Shown here: in pieces, positions 16,297 through 25,827 of the stretch | Numbering within the stretch: position 1 is the first letter of the stretch | Layout of the letters: every line of letters starts with the position of its first letter | Origin: Vibrio cincinnatiensis DSM 19608 | GTDB taxonomy: Bacteria; Pseudomonadota; Gammaproteobacteria; Enterobacterales; Vibrionaceae | NCBI RefSeq assembly: GCF_900167345.1 | Contig: NZ_FUXB01000003.1 | Span: 124,001 to 188,000 of the forward strand | Length of the DNA stretch: 64,000 nucleotides | Direction: 5' to 3' | Translations under genes and position numbers: made by a program | The notes under the pieces: generated by a model | The model's input: only the letters and a program-made list of their open reading frames with translations | Databases searched by the model: none | What the model was told of the DNA's origin: nothing

Positions 16297-17202
16297 GTGC
16301 GTTATTCATTAAAACAATTAGCTGTTTTTGATGCCGTCGCAGATTTCGGTAGTGTGAGTGCGGCCGCAGATCAACTGGCTTTAACTCAGTCAGCGACGAG
16401 TATGTCTTTAGCGCAGTTAGAAAAAATGCTAGGGCGTCCACTTTTTGAGCGTCAGGGGAAACAAATGGCGCTGACTCATTGGGGGATGTGGTTACGCCCG
16501 AAAGCCAAACGTTTACTGCAAGATGCTCAGCAGATAGAAATGGGCTTTTATGATCAACATTTATTAAGTGGGGAAATACGGCTGGGTGCCAGCCAAACAC
16601 CGGCTGAACATTTAGTTCCCGACCTTATCAGTATTATTGATAGTGACTTCCCTGAGATCCGGATTGAACTCGGGGTTCGTAGTACTCAAAGTGTGATCGA
16701 GGGAATATTAGACTATAAATACGACTTAGGCATTATTGAAGGTCGTTGTGATGATAACCGAATTCATCAAGAAGTTTGGTGCCGAGATCACTTATGTGTC
16801 GTAGCGTCTGCTCATCATCCTTTTGCCAAACGAGAAGTGGTCAGTTTAGCCCAACTAGAGCAGGCTAAATGGGTTCTTCGTGAGCAAGGATCTGGGACTC
16901 GTGGGATTTTTGACAGTGCAATTCATAAATTAATTGCCGACCTCGATGTGTGGCGTGAATATGAACATGTCCCTGTTTTACGTAGTTTAGTGGCCAATGG
17001 CTCTTATTTAACCTGTTTACCTTATTTAGATGTTGAACGCTTCATTCAAAGTGGTCAGTTGGTTGCACTTAATGTTCCACAACTTAGTATGGAGCGCACC
17101 CTTTCTTTTATTTGGCGTGCTGAAATGGCTGAAAACCCACTGGCAGAGTGTATACGGCGTGAAGGTTTGCGAATGATGAAAGGCAAACCGTATGTTTTGT
17201 AA
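16297..17202 (+). CDS. LysR-family transcriptional regulator
   Basis: 301 residues. An N-terminal winged HTH (about 2-60, with VSAAADQLALTQSATSMSLAQ) precedes a LysR effector-binding domain. The pattern, including REQGSGTRGIFD, resembles the YeiE/CysB-like branch, but I cannot assign an effector. The GTG start at 16297 has an AGGAT-like site upstream. It is divergent from the FNT-CBS channel, with a LysR-type box between them, so it probably controls that gene and itself. Confidence 0.88.
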   Translation: MRYSLKQLAVFDAVADFGSVSAAADQLALTQSATSMSLAQLEKMLGRPLFERQGKQMALTHWGMWLRPKAKRLLQDAQQIEMGFYDQHLLSGEIRLGASQTPAEHLVPDLISIIDSDFPEIRIELGVRSTQSVIEGILDYKYDLGIIEGRCDDNRIHQEVWCRDHLCVVASAHHPFAKREVVSLAQLEQAKWVLREQGSGTRGIFDSAIHKLIADLDVWREYEHVPVLRSLVANGSYLTCLPYLDVERFIQSGQLVALNVPQLSMERTLSFIWRAEMAENPLAECIRREGLRMMKGKPYVL

Positions 17203-17374
17203 TTTCGTTACCTGTTGATTTATCGATTGCATCACGTTTATTTGTATATCATGTTAACTGTTGCATTAAATTTGTGATGTTTATCATTTGTCGATTTTCT
17301 TCATCCCCTTACTATTCCTCTATTGTCGGTTGCCGCAGTGAAATGTGGCAACCGTGTTTATTTGAGGGGATGTT

Positions 17375-17878
17375 ATGAATGCACTTTTTGCTATAGCTCT
17401 CACCACTGGAATTTTATCTGGTGTTTGGGGATGGATAGCCGTTTCTCTTGGCCTGCTTTCTTGGGCGGGTTTTTTAGGATGTACCAGTTATTTCGCTACC
17501 TCAACCTCTGGTATAAAAGGGCTAGTGCAAAGTTTACTGTGTAATTTAAGTGGAGTATTTTGGGCATGGGTGATCCTCTCTCTTTCCCGATTGATGACAT
17601 GGGATATTATGGGGTATGTGATCACTGCTCTGGTGGCCTTTTTCATGTGTATCCAAGCTAAACAAACGTGGTTGGCGTACATTCCAGGTACTTTTATTGG
17701 TTCTTGCGCCATGTTTGCTGCGGAGGGTAATGGGTTAGTTGTTATTCCTTCCCTTTTACTGGGCGGCGTGTTTGGCTATGCCATGAAAACGAGTGGCCTT
17801 TGGTTACATAAAAGAAGTGCAGGCCAAGAAGAGAATTTAAAGTCACGTTGTAACAAAAAACAAGCTGTGATTCGTTAG
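17375..17878 (+). CDS. ycdZ: DUF1097 inner-membrane protein, YcdZ-like
   Basis: 167-residue membrane protein with about five TM segments. The opening (ALTTGILSGVWGWIAVSLG), VITALVAFFMCIQAKQ, PGTFIGSCAMFA and GYAMKTSGLWL match E. coli YcdZ closely as I remember it. Function is unknown. A strong GAGGGGA precedes the ATG. It stands alone between the LysR gene and ybjD. The last 20 residues are basic and not conserved. Confidence 0.85.
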   Translation: MNALFAIALTTGILSGVWGWIAVSLGLLSWAGFLGCTSYFATSTSGIKGLVQSLLCNLSGVFWAWVILSLSRLMTWDIMGYVITALVAFFMCIQAKQTWLAYIPGTFIGSCAMFAAEGNGLVVIPSLLLGGVFGYAMKTSGLWLHKRSAGQEENLKSRCNKKQAVIR

Positions 17879-18016
17879 ATTCAAGTTAATCATCCTAGCA
17901 TTGGTGTGGTAGGTCGTCGTTGAGAAAAAGATGATCAATAATATTGATAGCACCTTTAGCATAGCGCGATTCCCTCTGTGAATGCTCTTTCACAAAGGGA
18001 ACGTTAAGGTGACCGT

Positions 18017-19648
18017 TCAAATATTTCCGTTAGCCATGGTAACCACTCTTTTTAGTGTCCAGCGTAAGAGCACCGGAATGGATTCCACACCATTTTCTTC
18101 ACAATGAGAAACGATAGCGAGGGCGAGATCAGGCTTTGCGTGTTTTTTCAGTACTTTATTGACCACTTTTTTGGCTGGAATAGGATGTTCATGAGGAATT
18201 TTTACCATATCTTTGAAAAAGAACTCGAACCCATGTGAATACAAAAAGTGTTCTATGTCTCTGTCGGGTAATTCGGTAAGGCGATGCCGAGCTTGATCGT
18301 GTTCCAACATATTCAATACCGTTGAGGCATATTTTTTACCCGCAGGGTCCCCATCGGTGACAACATGCCACTCAATGGCGAAAGCCTTAGCCACTTTAAT
18401 CAGAGATTTTAAGCCAGATTGTGCAAATTCTATAATTTGTACGCCTTCGGCAGCGAGGTTATAACCACATTGTCTGGCTAATTCACTAAATAGCCAAACT
18501 TCCGTTTCTCCTTCAACCAATAGCCAACAGCGTGCAAAAAGCGCACCTGGGCGATGAAAACGAATATGAAAACCAATACGCCGCAGCTCATCACGACCTA
18601 AACCTCGGCTGGGCATGCTGGTTGCGACCACTTTATCCGACGTTCTGACTAAACGGCGAATTGAGTGTAAAGGCACCGAAGCCAATAAATCACCACTGTT
18701 GGTGGTAAGAATTTTTTGCATGGGGAGTAAATCGAGTAAGTTCCATGCCCGAGCCAAATGGGTTGGGTGTAAACGACCTTCAGGATCTTCAATAATAAGA
18801 ATCGGACGCGCATAACGCCGGAGATCATTTGGCCCTTTGGCTTGTAAATAAGCATTAAGGAGCCCCATGAGTAAAAGCCGTGTTTGCCTATTTTTTGTAT
18901 CATCAACCATTTGAGACAGGCTTTTATCATGGCTTGGAGGGCCGTAGACTAAACTTTCTCGCTCTCGGCGCGGATTTTTACGTTTTTGATCTTTAAACGA
19001 AAAATAGTGTTCAACCAATGCCTGCATCGAATTTAAACTACTGCGCATTTCTCCTTTATTTACATGGCCAGGAATCGCCATTAAACGGCGGCAAGTATTA
19101 TGAATGCGCTTCTCTACACGGGCATTTTTTCCATTACTGTCAACAAAAGGACGATCAAATTGTCGGGAATCTCGTAACCGAATGACAGGGTGCAAACTCA
19201 TCAGTAGCCTAGCTAATTGCTCACTGTCATGAACAGGAATGACCTCACCTTCAAGATCTAAGAAAGCGTAGTGGGTAGAAATCTCGTACTGTACTCGTGA
19301 GGCGTTGACACGATATATAATACGGTGATAGCCATTTTCATCTTGTCGCCATACCGGTTTGAGTTTCCGATAACGGCCAGCGCGATGCTCTTGTTTGTCT
19401 GAGGCCACAAAACTAAGGATGATTTGAATATCTTGAGTTTGTGGGTGAGACAGGGCGTAGTCTACATGAAAGTCTTGCAATTCGAACGGGTAAGGTTTTC
19501 CGTCAGGGGGCAGCATGATGGATAAGGCATCCAGCAGAGAGGATTTCCCCCATGTATTTTCACCGATTAAGGTGGTGAGTTCATCAAAGGTCAGTGATAA
19601 CCGACGAATACCTCGAAATCCTAATATTTCAATACGTTCTAAATGCAT
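18017..19648 (-). CDS. ybjD: OLD-family ATP-dependent endonuclease, YbjD-like
   Basis: 543 residues, near the E. coli YbjD length. The N-terminal SMC-like ATPase has Walker A GENTWGKS at 29-36 and the late ATPase segment PILIIEDPEGRLHP. The C-terminal TOPRIM nuclease domain has LLVEGETEVW (the catalytic Glu) and VTDGDPAGKKY (the Asp pair). OLD proteins are DNA nucleases, some of them anti-phage. This is a stand-alone chromosomal YbjD type with no UvrD-like GajB partner beside it, so a Gabija system is not indicated. Its cellular role is unclear. Confidence 0.88.
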   Translation of the reverse strand: MHLERIEILGFRGIRRLSLTFDELTTLIGENTWGKSSLLDALSIMLPPDGKPYPFELQDFHVDYALSHPQTQDIQIILSFVASDKQEHRAGRYRKLKPVWRQDENGYHRIIYRVNASRVQYEISTHYAFLDLEGEVIPVHDSEQLARLLMSLHPVIRLRDSRQFDRPFVDSNGKNARVEKRIHNTCRRLMAIPGHVNKGEMRSSLNSMQALVEHYFSFKDQKRKNPRRERESLVYGPPSHDKSLSQMVDDTKNRQTRLLLMGLLNAYLQAKGPNDLRRYARPILIIEDPEGRLHPTHLARAWNLLDLLPMQKILTTNSGDLLASVPLHSIRRLVRTSDKVVATSMPSRGLGRDELRRIGFHIRFHRPGALFARCWLLVEGETEVWLFSELARQCGYNLAAEGVQIIEFAQSGLKSLIKVAKAFAIEWHVVTDGDPAGKKYASTVLNMLEHDQARHRLTELPDRDIEHFLYSHGFEFFFKDMVKIPHEHPIPAKKVVNKVLKKHAKPDLALAIVSHCEENGVESIPVLLRWTLKRVVTMANGNI

Positions 19649-19902
19649 AGGTTAGGTCCTCTTTCTCAACGTCATTGAAAGTTTGCGTTGAGTTTTCTTT
19701 AAGCATAAAGGAAAAAGCTTGAATAAGCAGACTCTTAAGCCACTAAACTGATCGGTATCTCACAGATTATTTACTTTTTTTAAAGCAATAAGAGGGGCTA
19801 GATTTTATTTTTTAACTTTGTCTTGCAAAAATATTTCATAAAAGTCACGACTTTGTCATAATTTTTAAGCTAGGATGGAGGGGAAAGAGAAGAGAAAATA
19901 TT

Positions 19903-21639
19903 ATGAAAAGAACAAAAGAAATCACATCTATTACTCTGGCTCATATCAATGATACCCATTCTTATTTTGAGCCAACATCATTACAACTATCCTTAAATAT
20001 CCATGATCACCCTCTGACACCTTTTGTCAGCGCTGGAGGGTTTGCTCGTATCGCTACGCGCATTCATCAACTCAGAGCAGACGCACAACGAATGAAGCGT
20101 GGTTTTATTTTTGTCCATGCGGGAGACTGCTTTCAAGGCACACTGTACTTTTCGTTATTCAAAGGTAAAGCAAATGCCGAGATGCTCAATGCTCTTGGTA
20201 TTGATGCGATGACGCTAGGGAACCACGAATTGGATATGGGGAATGAGCCTGTTGCTCAATTTGCTAAACGCATTCATTTTCCATTGCTGGCAGGTAATTG
20301 GGATTTATCTCAAGAACGACAAGATAAACAATACCGTCTGTCCAGTAATCCGCAAGTGTATGCGTTTGATCCAGAGCAACAATGTGCCCGCTGGATTGTA
20401 AAAGAGGTTGATAACAGTCAAGTGGCTATTTTTGGTTTATCGTTGGATAAAATGGAAGAAATAGCGAACCCAGACGCTGATACGCCTTTTGTGTCATCAC
20501 TCAATACGGCGAGAAAAACGGTTGAAGCGATTCAGCAATCAGGCATTAATAAAATTATTTTAGTGAGTCACTTAGGTTATGAAGCAGATAAAGAACTGGC
20601 TTCAAAGGTTGATGGGATCAGCCTCATTGTTGGTGGGCACAGCCATATACTACAAGGTGACTTTAGTGCGCTAGGGCTTTCAAAAGAGGAACCATATGGG
20701 CAATGGGTTAGTGGCACATATGTGGTTCAAGCTGGGTTATATGCATTGGCATTAGGGCATTGCCATATTGATTTTGATAAAGAGGGACGAGTGGTCAGTT
20801 TTGCTGGGCGAAATGAGTTACTACTGGGACGTCGTCTTTTCCTTGATGCCAGTATGAGTGAAGCGGGGAGCGATAGCGCTCACCTTGATGCTTGTGAGTA
20901 TGTTAATAACCATCCCAATGTCGTGGTGTGTAAGAAAGATCCAGACGTTCATGGTATTTTACAGAATAAGTACATCCCCCGAGTTCGTGAGCTGCAACAT
21001 CAAGTGATCGCACATGCCTCTGGAAAATTGCGTCATGTCCGAATTCCCGATGAAAATGGTCCAAGCCAACTTGCTCCATTAGTTGCGGAAGCGTTTACCT
21101 ATGCGATGGAAAAGCGCGGATATCAGGTTCAGTTTGCCATTCATAATGCTGGTGGAGTGAGAACCTCACTTTTGCCGGGGGCAGTTTCTGTCGCTGATAT
21201 TGCAGGTAAATTACTGCCATTTGCCGTTCCGATTGGGGTTTATAAAATTTCTGGATATGCACTTGCGCAAACCTTAGAAGGTGCAATCAATAATGCACTC
21301 AATAATGGTGTCGAAGGGACGGGTTCTGGTAGCTACCCTTATACGCATAACCTTTCTTTTGATTATCAAGCCGATAACCCGATAGGTGAGCGAATTCAAA
21401 ATCTCGCTATTTTTATCGATGGGGCTTGGCACTCTGTCAATGCGGAGGGGAATTATTATGGCACATCATCAGCCTATACCATGAAAGGTAAAGAAGGCTA
21501 TCATGCTCTAACGGCAATGAAAGGAGAAGGGAAGGTGACGAATGTCTCTATGGCTGACGCTTTTATTGAACTATTAACGGATAAACCCTATTTATTGACT
21601 CAAACAGCACAAAACCAAGCCGTCACTCAGTCAAACTAA
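19903..21639 (+). CDS. Bifunctional metallophosphatase / 5'-nucleotidase
   Basis: 578 residues. The N-terminal calcineurin-like phosphoesterase shows all metal motifs: HINDTHSY, HAGDCFQGT, LGNHELDMGN, SHLGYEADK and GGHSH. The C-terminal 5'-nucleotidase domain carries HNAGGVRTSLLPG. No signal peptide is visible, unlike UshA-type periplasmic nucleotidases, so it may be cytoplasmic. Substrate is probably a nucleotide or nucleotide sugar, but this is not shown. It is flanked by unrelated genes and is monocistronic apart from a possible 35-codon ORF downstream. Confidence 0.88.
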   Translation: MKRTKEITSITLAHINDTHSYFEPTSLQLSLNIHDHPLTPFVSAGGFARIATRIHQLRADAQRMKRGFIFVHAGDCFQGTLYFSLFKGKANAEMLNALGIDAMTLGNHELDMGNEPVAQFAKRIHFPLLAGNWDLSQERQDKQYRLSSNPQVYAFDPEQQCARWIVKEVDNSQVAIFGLSLDKMEEIANPDADTPFVSSLNTARKTVEAIQQSGINKIILVSHLGYEADKELASKVDGISLIVGGHSHILQGDFSALGLSKEEPYGQWVSGTYVVQAGLYALALGHCHIDFDKEGRVVSFAGRNELLLGRRLFLDASMSEAGSDSAHLDACEYVNNHPNVVVCKKDPDVHGILQNKYIPRVRELQHQVIAHASGKLRHVRIPDENGPSQLAPLVAEAFTYAMEKRGYQVQFAIHNAGGVRTSLLPGAVSVADIAGKLLPFAVPIGVYKISGYALAQTLEGAINNALNNGVEGTGSGSYPYTHNLSFDYQADNPIGERIQNLAIFIDGAWHSVNAEGNYYGTSSAYTMKGKEGYHALTAMKGEGKVTNVSMADAFIELLTDKPYLLTQTAQNQAVTQSN

Positions 21640-21683
21640 GTTTGGCCCAACTTTTGCTTGTGTTTTTTATTACAAGGCAAAAC

Positions 21684-21791
21684 ATGAGTTTAGAGGGGCT
21701 AGATATGTGGAACTATTGGAGTGATATGCTGGCAATTGTTACTTGGATCAGTTTTTGGGCTGGGTTAGTCTATTTTCTACCATTAAGCTAA
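21684..21791 (+). CDS. Possible 35-residue single-TM small protein
   Basis: The ORF encodes a peptide opening MSLEGLDMWNYW, followed by a hydrophobic helix ending YFLPLS. AAGG lies six bases before the ATG at 21684; an internal ATG at 21705 also has a purine-rich GAGGGG upstream and would give 28 residues. It sits between the 5'-nucleotidase and the manganese riboswitch of alx. Short bacterial membrane proteins often look like this, but I know no named homologue, and chance is not excluded. Confidence 0.4.
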   Translation: MSLEGLDMWNYWSDMLAIVTWISFWAGLVYFLPLS

Positions 21792-21837
21792 ACCCATGTT
21801 TTGTCTCTGGACTAAATGAAATAACCATAGTAGAGTG

Positions 21838-21960
21838 GCGCTGTTTGGGGAGTAGTCGCCATTATGCTGTTTACTTGTCGTCATCACGTTAAGCTCTTAG
21901 CTTATCCGGCAAGTATAAATAGATAGGAATCATATCTATTTCGACGAGACCAACGCATCC
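21838..21960 (+). ncRNA. yybP-ykoY manganese riboswitch aptamer
   Basis: The leader of the TerC gene contains the conserved GGGGAGTAG (21847-21855) and, about 90 bases on, CGACGAGACC (21942-21951), in the order and spacing of the yybP-ykoY Mn2+ aptamer that controls alx and mntP. A hairpin ATGCTGT/ACAGCAT (21961-21979) follows. A long imperfect stem, CGGAAG...CTTCCG (21991-22030), then ends six bases before the ribosome-binding site and probably forms the expression platform. Exact aptamer ends are estimates. Confidence 0.8.
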
Positions 21961-22044
21961 ATGCTGTTTTGTACAGCATAACTTGGTATGCGGAAGGTTT
22001 CGTTTTCTTATCTGAAACGTTGTTCTTCCGCTTATGGAGGAATT

Positions 22045-23004
22045 ATGTCCCTAATGATTTACCTGATCTTTTCGGTTCTTACTTTATCCTTGGTTGCCGT
22101 GGATATTTGGCAAACTCGTGGCAATACCATTTCTTTAAAACGCGCATTGAGTTGGAGCTTTTTTTGGGTTCTGCTGGCTTTTATCTTTGCGGCGATCCTT
22201 TTCCTGTTCTGGGATATTTATTTACCGAACAGCGATTACAGCGCTTCACAAGCGACGCTGGCATTTCTAACCGGTTACCTATTAGAAAAGTCGCTCAGTA
22301 TCGATAACTTATTTGTGTTCGCCATTATTTTTCATCAATACTTAGTGCCGGAGTCCCTTCGCCCAAGGGCACTGCTGTATGGGGTGATTGGCGCTTTAAT
22401 TCTGCGTGCCGTGATGATTGTTATTGGGGCGCAACTATTGGCTCAATACCACTGGGTTTTGTATGTGTTTGCGGCTTTCTTAATTTGGACGGGGATTCAG
22501 CTTGCGCGAGAAAAACCACACACTGAACTTAACCCCTTTCCTGAACGGATGATGCGGCGGTGGTTTAACGTAACTCCGGATTATTCAGGACATGCCTTAT
22601 TTGTTCGTCAACAGCATAGTTGGTGGGTGACCCCGATGTTTATTGTTGTGGGGATGATTGCTTGCATGGATGTTATGTTTGCTCTCGATTCCATTCCCGC
22701 TATCTTTGCTGTCACACGCGAACCCTTTTTGGTGTTAGCGGCCAATGTTTTTGCTCTGTTAGGGCTGCGTTCTTTGTACTTTGTTTTGCAGGGGATGATG
22801 GATAAGTTTATTTATTTAAAACCAGCGCTTGCATTCATCATGTTATTTATTGGTATCAAGATGCTCTTAGTCGGCTCACCATGGGAGATACCAACACCTA
22901 TCTCTTTATTGATCTTACTGGGTACGATGTTGATTGCCATCATCGCCTCATTAATCAAAGGGCAAGCCATCAAGAATCACACTGCGATCAAAGTCGAAAA
23001 ATAA
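22045..23004 (+). CDS. alx: TerC-family manganese exporter Alx
   Basis: 319-residue polytopic membrane protein of the TerC family; E. coli Alx is 321 residues. Acidic residues lie in helices in the expected motifs: SLSIDNLFVFA and MDVMFALDSIPAIFAVT. Alx exports Mn2+ and responds to alkaline pH. The ATG at 22045 has a perfect GGAGG at 22036-22040; an in-frame upstream ATG at 21988 lies inside the riboswitch platform and lacks one. Regulation by the leader riboswitch is expected. Confidence 0.92.
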   Translation: MSLMIYLIFSVLTLSLVAVDIWQTRGNTISLKRALSWSFFWVLLAFIFAAILFLFWDIYLPNSDYSASQATLAFLTGYLLEKSLSIDNLFVFAIIFHQYLVPESLRPRALLYGVIGALILRAVMIVIGAQLLAQYHWVLYVFAAFLIWTGIQLAREKPHTELNPFPERMMRRWFNVTPDYSGHALFVRQQHSWWVTPMFIVVGMIACMDVMFALDSIPAIFAVTREPFLVLAANVFALLGLRSLYFVLQGMMDKFIYLKPALAFIMLFIGIKMLLVGSPWEIPTPISLLILLGTMLIAIIASLIKGQAIKNHTAIKVEK

Positions 23005-23232
23005 CATAATGAAGGTATTGTTAACAAAATAAACATGATGGTTTTTTATTCAAAGAATAGACAAGAGACTGATTAATTATTGGTAATAAATGGCTTATTG
23101 CTCAAAATATTGTTAACTATTTGTTTTATTAGTTTTATTCATTCGAAATGCCAAATTTTGTCATTTTGTAAATAGGAGGGCGTTGATTAAGATCTCGGCA
23201 TGTAAGTGACCGGCTTATCAAGAGAGGCGACT

Positions 23233-23424
23233 ATGGCACAAGTAATGCGTTTGGGATCAGCTTCAGCTCCCACCTCTATGGATAAAAAAACCTATACGGT
23301 TAACTTCAAAGGATTGATTGCTCACTTTATTGATATTCTTTTTGTCGAATCACATTCGGCACATTGTTATCATGCTGGGGAATTGTCTCCTCATATACAA
23401 AGAGATATTGGTTTAATGCGCTAA
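23233..23424 (+). CDS. Small DUF1127-like protein
   Basis: 63 residues. The C-terminus ends H-I-Q-RDIGLMR, resembling the RDIGLSR tail of YjiS/DUF1127 small proteins, which influence metabolism and RNA in other bacteria. The N-terminal half is not family-like. Start ATG 23233 is inferred; the frame opens with a GTG at 23206. A terminator follows directly after the stop. Family assignment is tentative. Confidence 0.6.
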   Translation: MAQVMRLGSASAPTSMDKKTYTVNFKGLIAHFIDILFVESHSAHCYHAGELSPHIQRDIGLMR

Positions 23425-23428
23425 TTAA

Positions 23429-23454
23429 AAAAGCCGACATCTACGTCGGCTTTT
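23429..23454. terminator. Bidirectional terminator between DUF1127-like gene and phnA
   Basis: Ten-base stem AAAAGCCGAC/GTCGGCTTTT with a six-base loop. It serves both convergent genes. Confidence 0.9.
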
Positions 23455-23473
23455 GTTTGTTAAAGCGGTATGA

Positions 23474-24040
23474 TTACTTTTTGCGACAATATTCCGCGAT
23501 AATGAACATGGTTTGTCCATTCACTTTACCTTGGATATGTTTAGGATCATCGGTTAGAGCAATGCCACGGACAGCCGTACCTTGTTTGATAATCATGCTT
23601 GAACCTTTGACGGGTAAGTCTTTAATCACCGTGACGTCATCACCTTTTTTCAGTTCAACACCGTTCACATCACGTGGTTTCTCTTCGTCATCATTCATGC
23701 CTATTTCAGCCCATTTTTGGACTTCTTCATCCATGTACATCATATCGAGTAAATCTTGTCCCCAACCTTTAGTCGCAGATAAGCGTTTGAGTTGACGCCA
23801 AGCAAGTACTTGAACCGCAGGAACTTGGCTCCACATACTGTCATTAAGACAGCGCCAGTGGTTAATTTCTGCAGATTCAGGATCTTCAATTTGATCTTTA
23901 CAGGTTGAACACAGCATCACAGCATGGTCAACCGTCACTTGAGTGTGTGGTGAAACCACATATGGAGAAAGCGCTGACTCTGAAGAGCAGAGTTCACATT
24001 TAGATTCACAGCGTTCGAGTAAAGTAGCTTCAGTAGACAT
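23474..24040 (-). CDS. phnA: PhnA/YjdM-family protein
   Basis: 188 residues. A zinc-ribbon-like N-terminus (CESKCELC and LCSTCKD) is followed by a linker and the PhnA C-terminal domain, beginning DVNGVELKKGDDVTVIKDLPVK. Despite the name, the family is not the phosphonoacetate hydrolase and its function is unclear. ATG 24040 is preferred because AGGTGGGG precedes it. This is the longer form with an extra N-terminal zinc-binding part. Confidence 0.85.
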   Translation of the reverse strand: MSTEATLLERCESKCELCSSESALSPYVVSPHTQVTVDHAVMLCSTCKDQIEDPESAEINHWRCLNDSMWSQVPAVQVLAWRQLKRLSATKGWGQDLLDMMYMDEEVQKWAEIGMNDDEEKPRDVNGVELKKGDDVTVIKDLPVKGSSMIIKQGTAVRGIALTDDPKHIQGKVNGQTMFIIAEYCRKK

Positions 24041-24145
24041 CGTCCCCACCTTGTAAAATGAATTTCGCGGGTATTATCCACTTTATGCACAAAATTTAAA
24101 GGGATATAACCAAATGAGCTATAAATAACCATCATTTTTGACTAT

Positions 24146-24937
24146 TTAATGGCAATTGGGGGCGGAAACAGAATAATTTGGCAAACTCTGCATCGTCTTA
24201 TTCAAATCAGCAATACGCGTATCATGCGAAGGATGAGTCGAAAGGAGTTCGGGCGGCTGAGAACCGTTTGATGCTTTGGCCATATTTCGCCATAACGCAA
24301 TACTCTCTTTTGGGTCAAAACCGGCTTTTGCCATCAGTTCTAACCCTAATATATCGGCTTCAGACTCTTGACGGCGGCCATAAGGCAAAATAACACCATA
24401 TTGCACACCCACGCCTAAAGCCGCCATAGTCAGATCTCGATATTGTCCATATTCAGAAGCTCCAATAGCAAAATCGGTCACTTGTAACCCCACATTCGCT
24501 AATTGAGATTGTGATAAGCGTTCATTGCTGTGGTTAGCAAGTACATGCGCAAGCTCGTGACCAATAACGGTCGCTAATTGATCTTGATTGACAGCCACAT
24601 TTAGTAATCCAGTATAAATGCCTATTTTTCCACCAGGGAGAGCAAAAGCATTCACCTGTTTACTATCAAAAACAACAACTTCCCACGAATCAAATCCAGC
24701 TTGCTTTGGAACTTGAGCGATGATTGCGTTGGCAACACACTGAACATAAGCATTGGTTTTTCTATCTTGGCTGATGGGGATCTCTTTTTTCATCTGCTCA
24801 AAAGATTGCGCACCTAAGCTACTCATTTCAGTATTTGAAAAAAGCAACAGTTGATTTCTCCCTGTTGGAGAAGCGCTACAAGCCACTAAGCTCATCGAGG
24901 TGATAAAGCAGCTAAAAGCTTTCATCCATGGTCGCAT
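24146..24937 (-). CDS. M48-family metalloprotease lipoprotein
   Basis: 263 residues. A lipoprotein signal ends LVAC with Cys20, so the protein is anchored in the envelope. The zinc site is HELAH at 127-131 with the third ligand in ESEADILG. It resembles E. coli LoiP/YcaL periplasmic M48 proteases, which cleave damaged outer-membrane proteins. No partner gene is adjacent. Confidence 0.88.
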   Translation of the reverse strand: MRPWMKAFSCFITSMSLVACSASPTGRNQLLLFSNTEMSSLGAQSFEQMKKEIPISQDRKTNAYVQCVANAIIAQVPKQAGFDSWEVVVFDSKQVNAFALPGGKIGIYTGLLNVAVNQDQLATVIGHELAHVLANHSNERLSQSQLANVGLQVTDFAIGASEYGQYRDLTMAALGVGVQYGVILPYGRRQESEADILGLELMAKAGFDPKESIALWRNMAKASNGSQPPELLSTHPSHDTRIADLNKTMQSLPNYSVSAPNCH

Positions 24938-25105
24938 TGAGATCTCCTTGAAGGTAATGACAGTCAGTGATTAAAATTTGAAATGTGGCAACAAAATAGG
25001 GTAGAGGTATTCTACTTCTCCTCAATAGAGGAAATCGAGGACCGAGTGCCTTGATGTAGTATAATCGATCTCCTCATTTCAATCACTGATCAATATAGGA
25101 CACCT

Positions 25106-25555
25106 ATGGCAATCTGGAAAAAATCCATCAGCTTAGAGAGCTTAAATGCCACATCAAAAAATACGCTGATGGAACACCTCAATATTATTTATACCGAAAT
25201 TACCGATACCACTATTAGCGCGACGATGCCTGTCTGCTCTTTTACCCATCAGCCATTGGGAATGCTACATGGCGGTGCTTCTGTAGTTTTAGCGGAAACG
25301 TTAGGCTCTATTGCCGCTAATTTTTGTGTAGACGAAACCCGTTATTGTGTTGGGTTAGATATTAACGCTAATCATATTCGAGCGGTGCGTGAAGGAATGG
25401 TCATAGGTACAGCGCGCCCCATCCATTTAGGTGTTTCCACTCAAGTCTGGCAAATAGAAATTACGGATGAGAGAGAACGGCTCGTGTGTACTAGCCGTTT
25501 AACCATGGCGGTGAAACAATCCCGCTCTCAACATGTAGCCAAGCATGAGTCTTAA
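25106..25555 (+). CDS. menI: 1,4-dihydroxy-2-naphthoyl-CoA hydrolase-type thioesterase
   Basis: 149-residue hotdog-fold thioesterase. Family hallmarks are LHGGASVVLAETLGS (the catalytic Glu is in this stretch), VGLDINANHIRAVREG and HLGVSTQVWQIEI, matching the MenI/YdiI group that releases DHNA in menaquinone synthesis. YdiI is also promiscuous on acyl-CoAs, so the exact substrate is likely but not certain. A DUF3389 gene starts four bases after its stop. Confidence 0.87.
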   Translation: MAIWKKSISLESLNATSKNTLMEHLNIIYTEITDTTISATMPVCSFTHQPLGMLHGGASVVLAETLGSIAANFCVDETRYCVGLDINANHIRAVREGMVIGTARPIHLGVSTQVWQIEITDERERLVCTSRLTMAVKQSRSQHVAKHES

Positions 25556-25558
25556 CGT

Positions 25559-25789
25559 ATGGTGATTGAATTTAAAAGCGGAAAAATCATTGTAACGGCC
25601 CATGAAATTCTTATTCGTATAGATGGAGAACACGGCCTATCATTACACGCCGTCAAAGATGCCGTAAGTTTAATATCGGCGGCCAATGTTGTCGTGGCCC
25701 ATGGTAGTGAAACAAAATGGTCACTTAAGTTAGACAACGCTCAGCAATTACAAGAACTGGCTCAAGTACTAGGGTGTGATATTGCTTAA
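25559..25789 (+). CDS. DUF3389-like small protein
   Basis: 76 residues, soluble, beginning MVIEFKSGKIIVTAHEILIR. This resembles DUF3389, a short family of unknown function in Vibrio and relatives. It is four bases downstream of menI and must be co-transcribed with it. I see no motifs that suggest an activity. Confidence 0.65.
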   Translation: MVIEFKSGKIIVTAHEILIRIDGEHGLSLHAVKDAVSLISAANVVVAHGSETKWSLKLDNAQQLQELAQVLGCDIA

Positions 25790-25827
25790 AGATTACGGTA
25801 GATCACTTGCGAAAAGATCTATAAATA

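Noticed and set aside
18017..19648. OLD nuclease as part of a Gabija or retron-like defence system
   Set aside because: No UvrD-like helicase, reverse transcriptase or other partner is adjacent. The neighbours are a ycdZ-like gene and a 5'-nucleotidase, and the protein looks like chromosomal YbjD.
23631..23643. GTGACGTCATCAC, one mismatch to matS
   Set aside because: It lies inside the phnA coding sequence and deviates at a core base; single near-matches are expected by chance in 64 kb.
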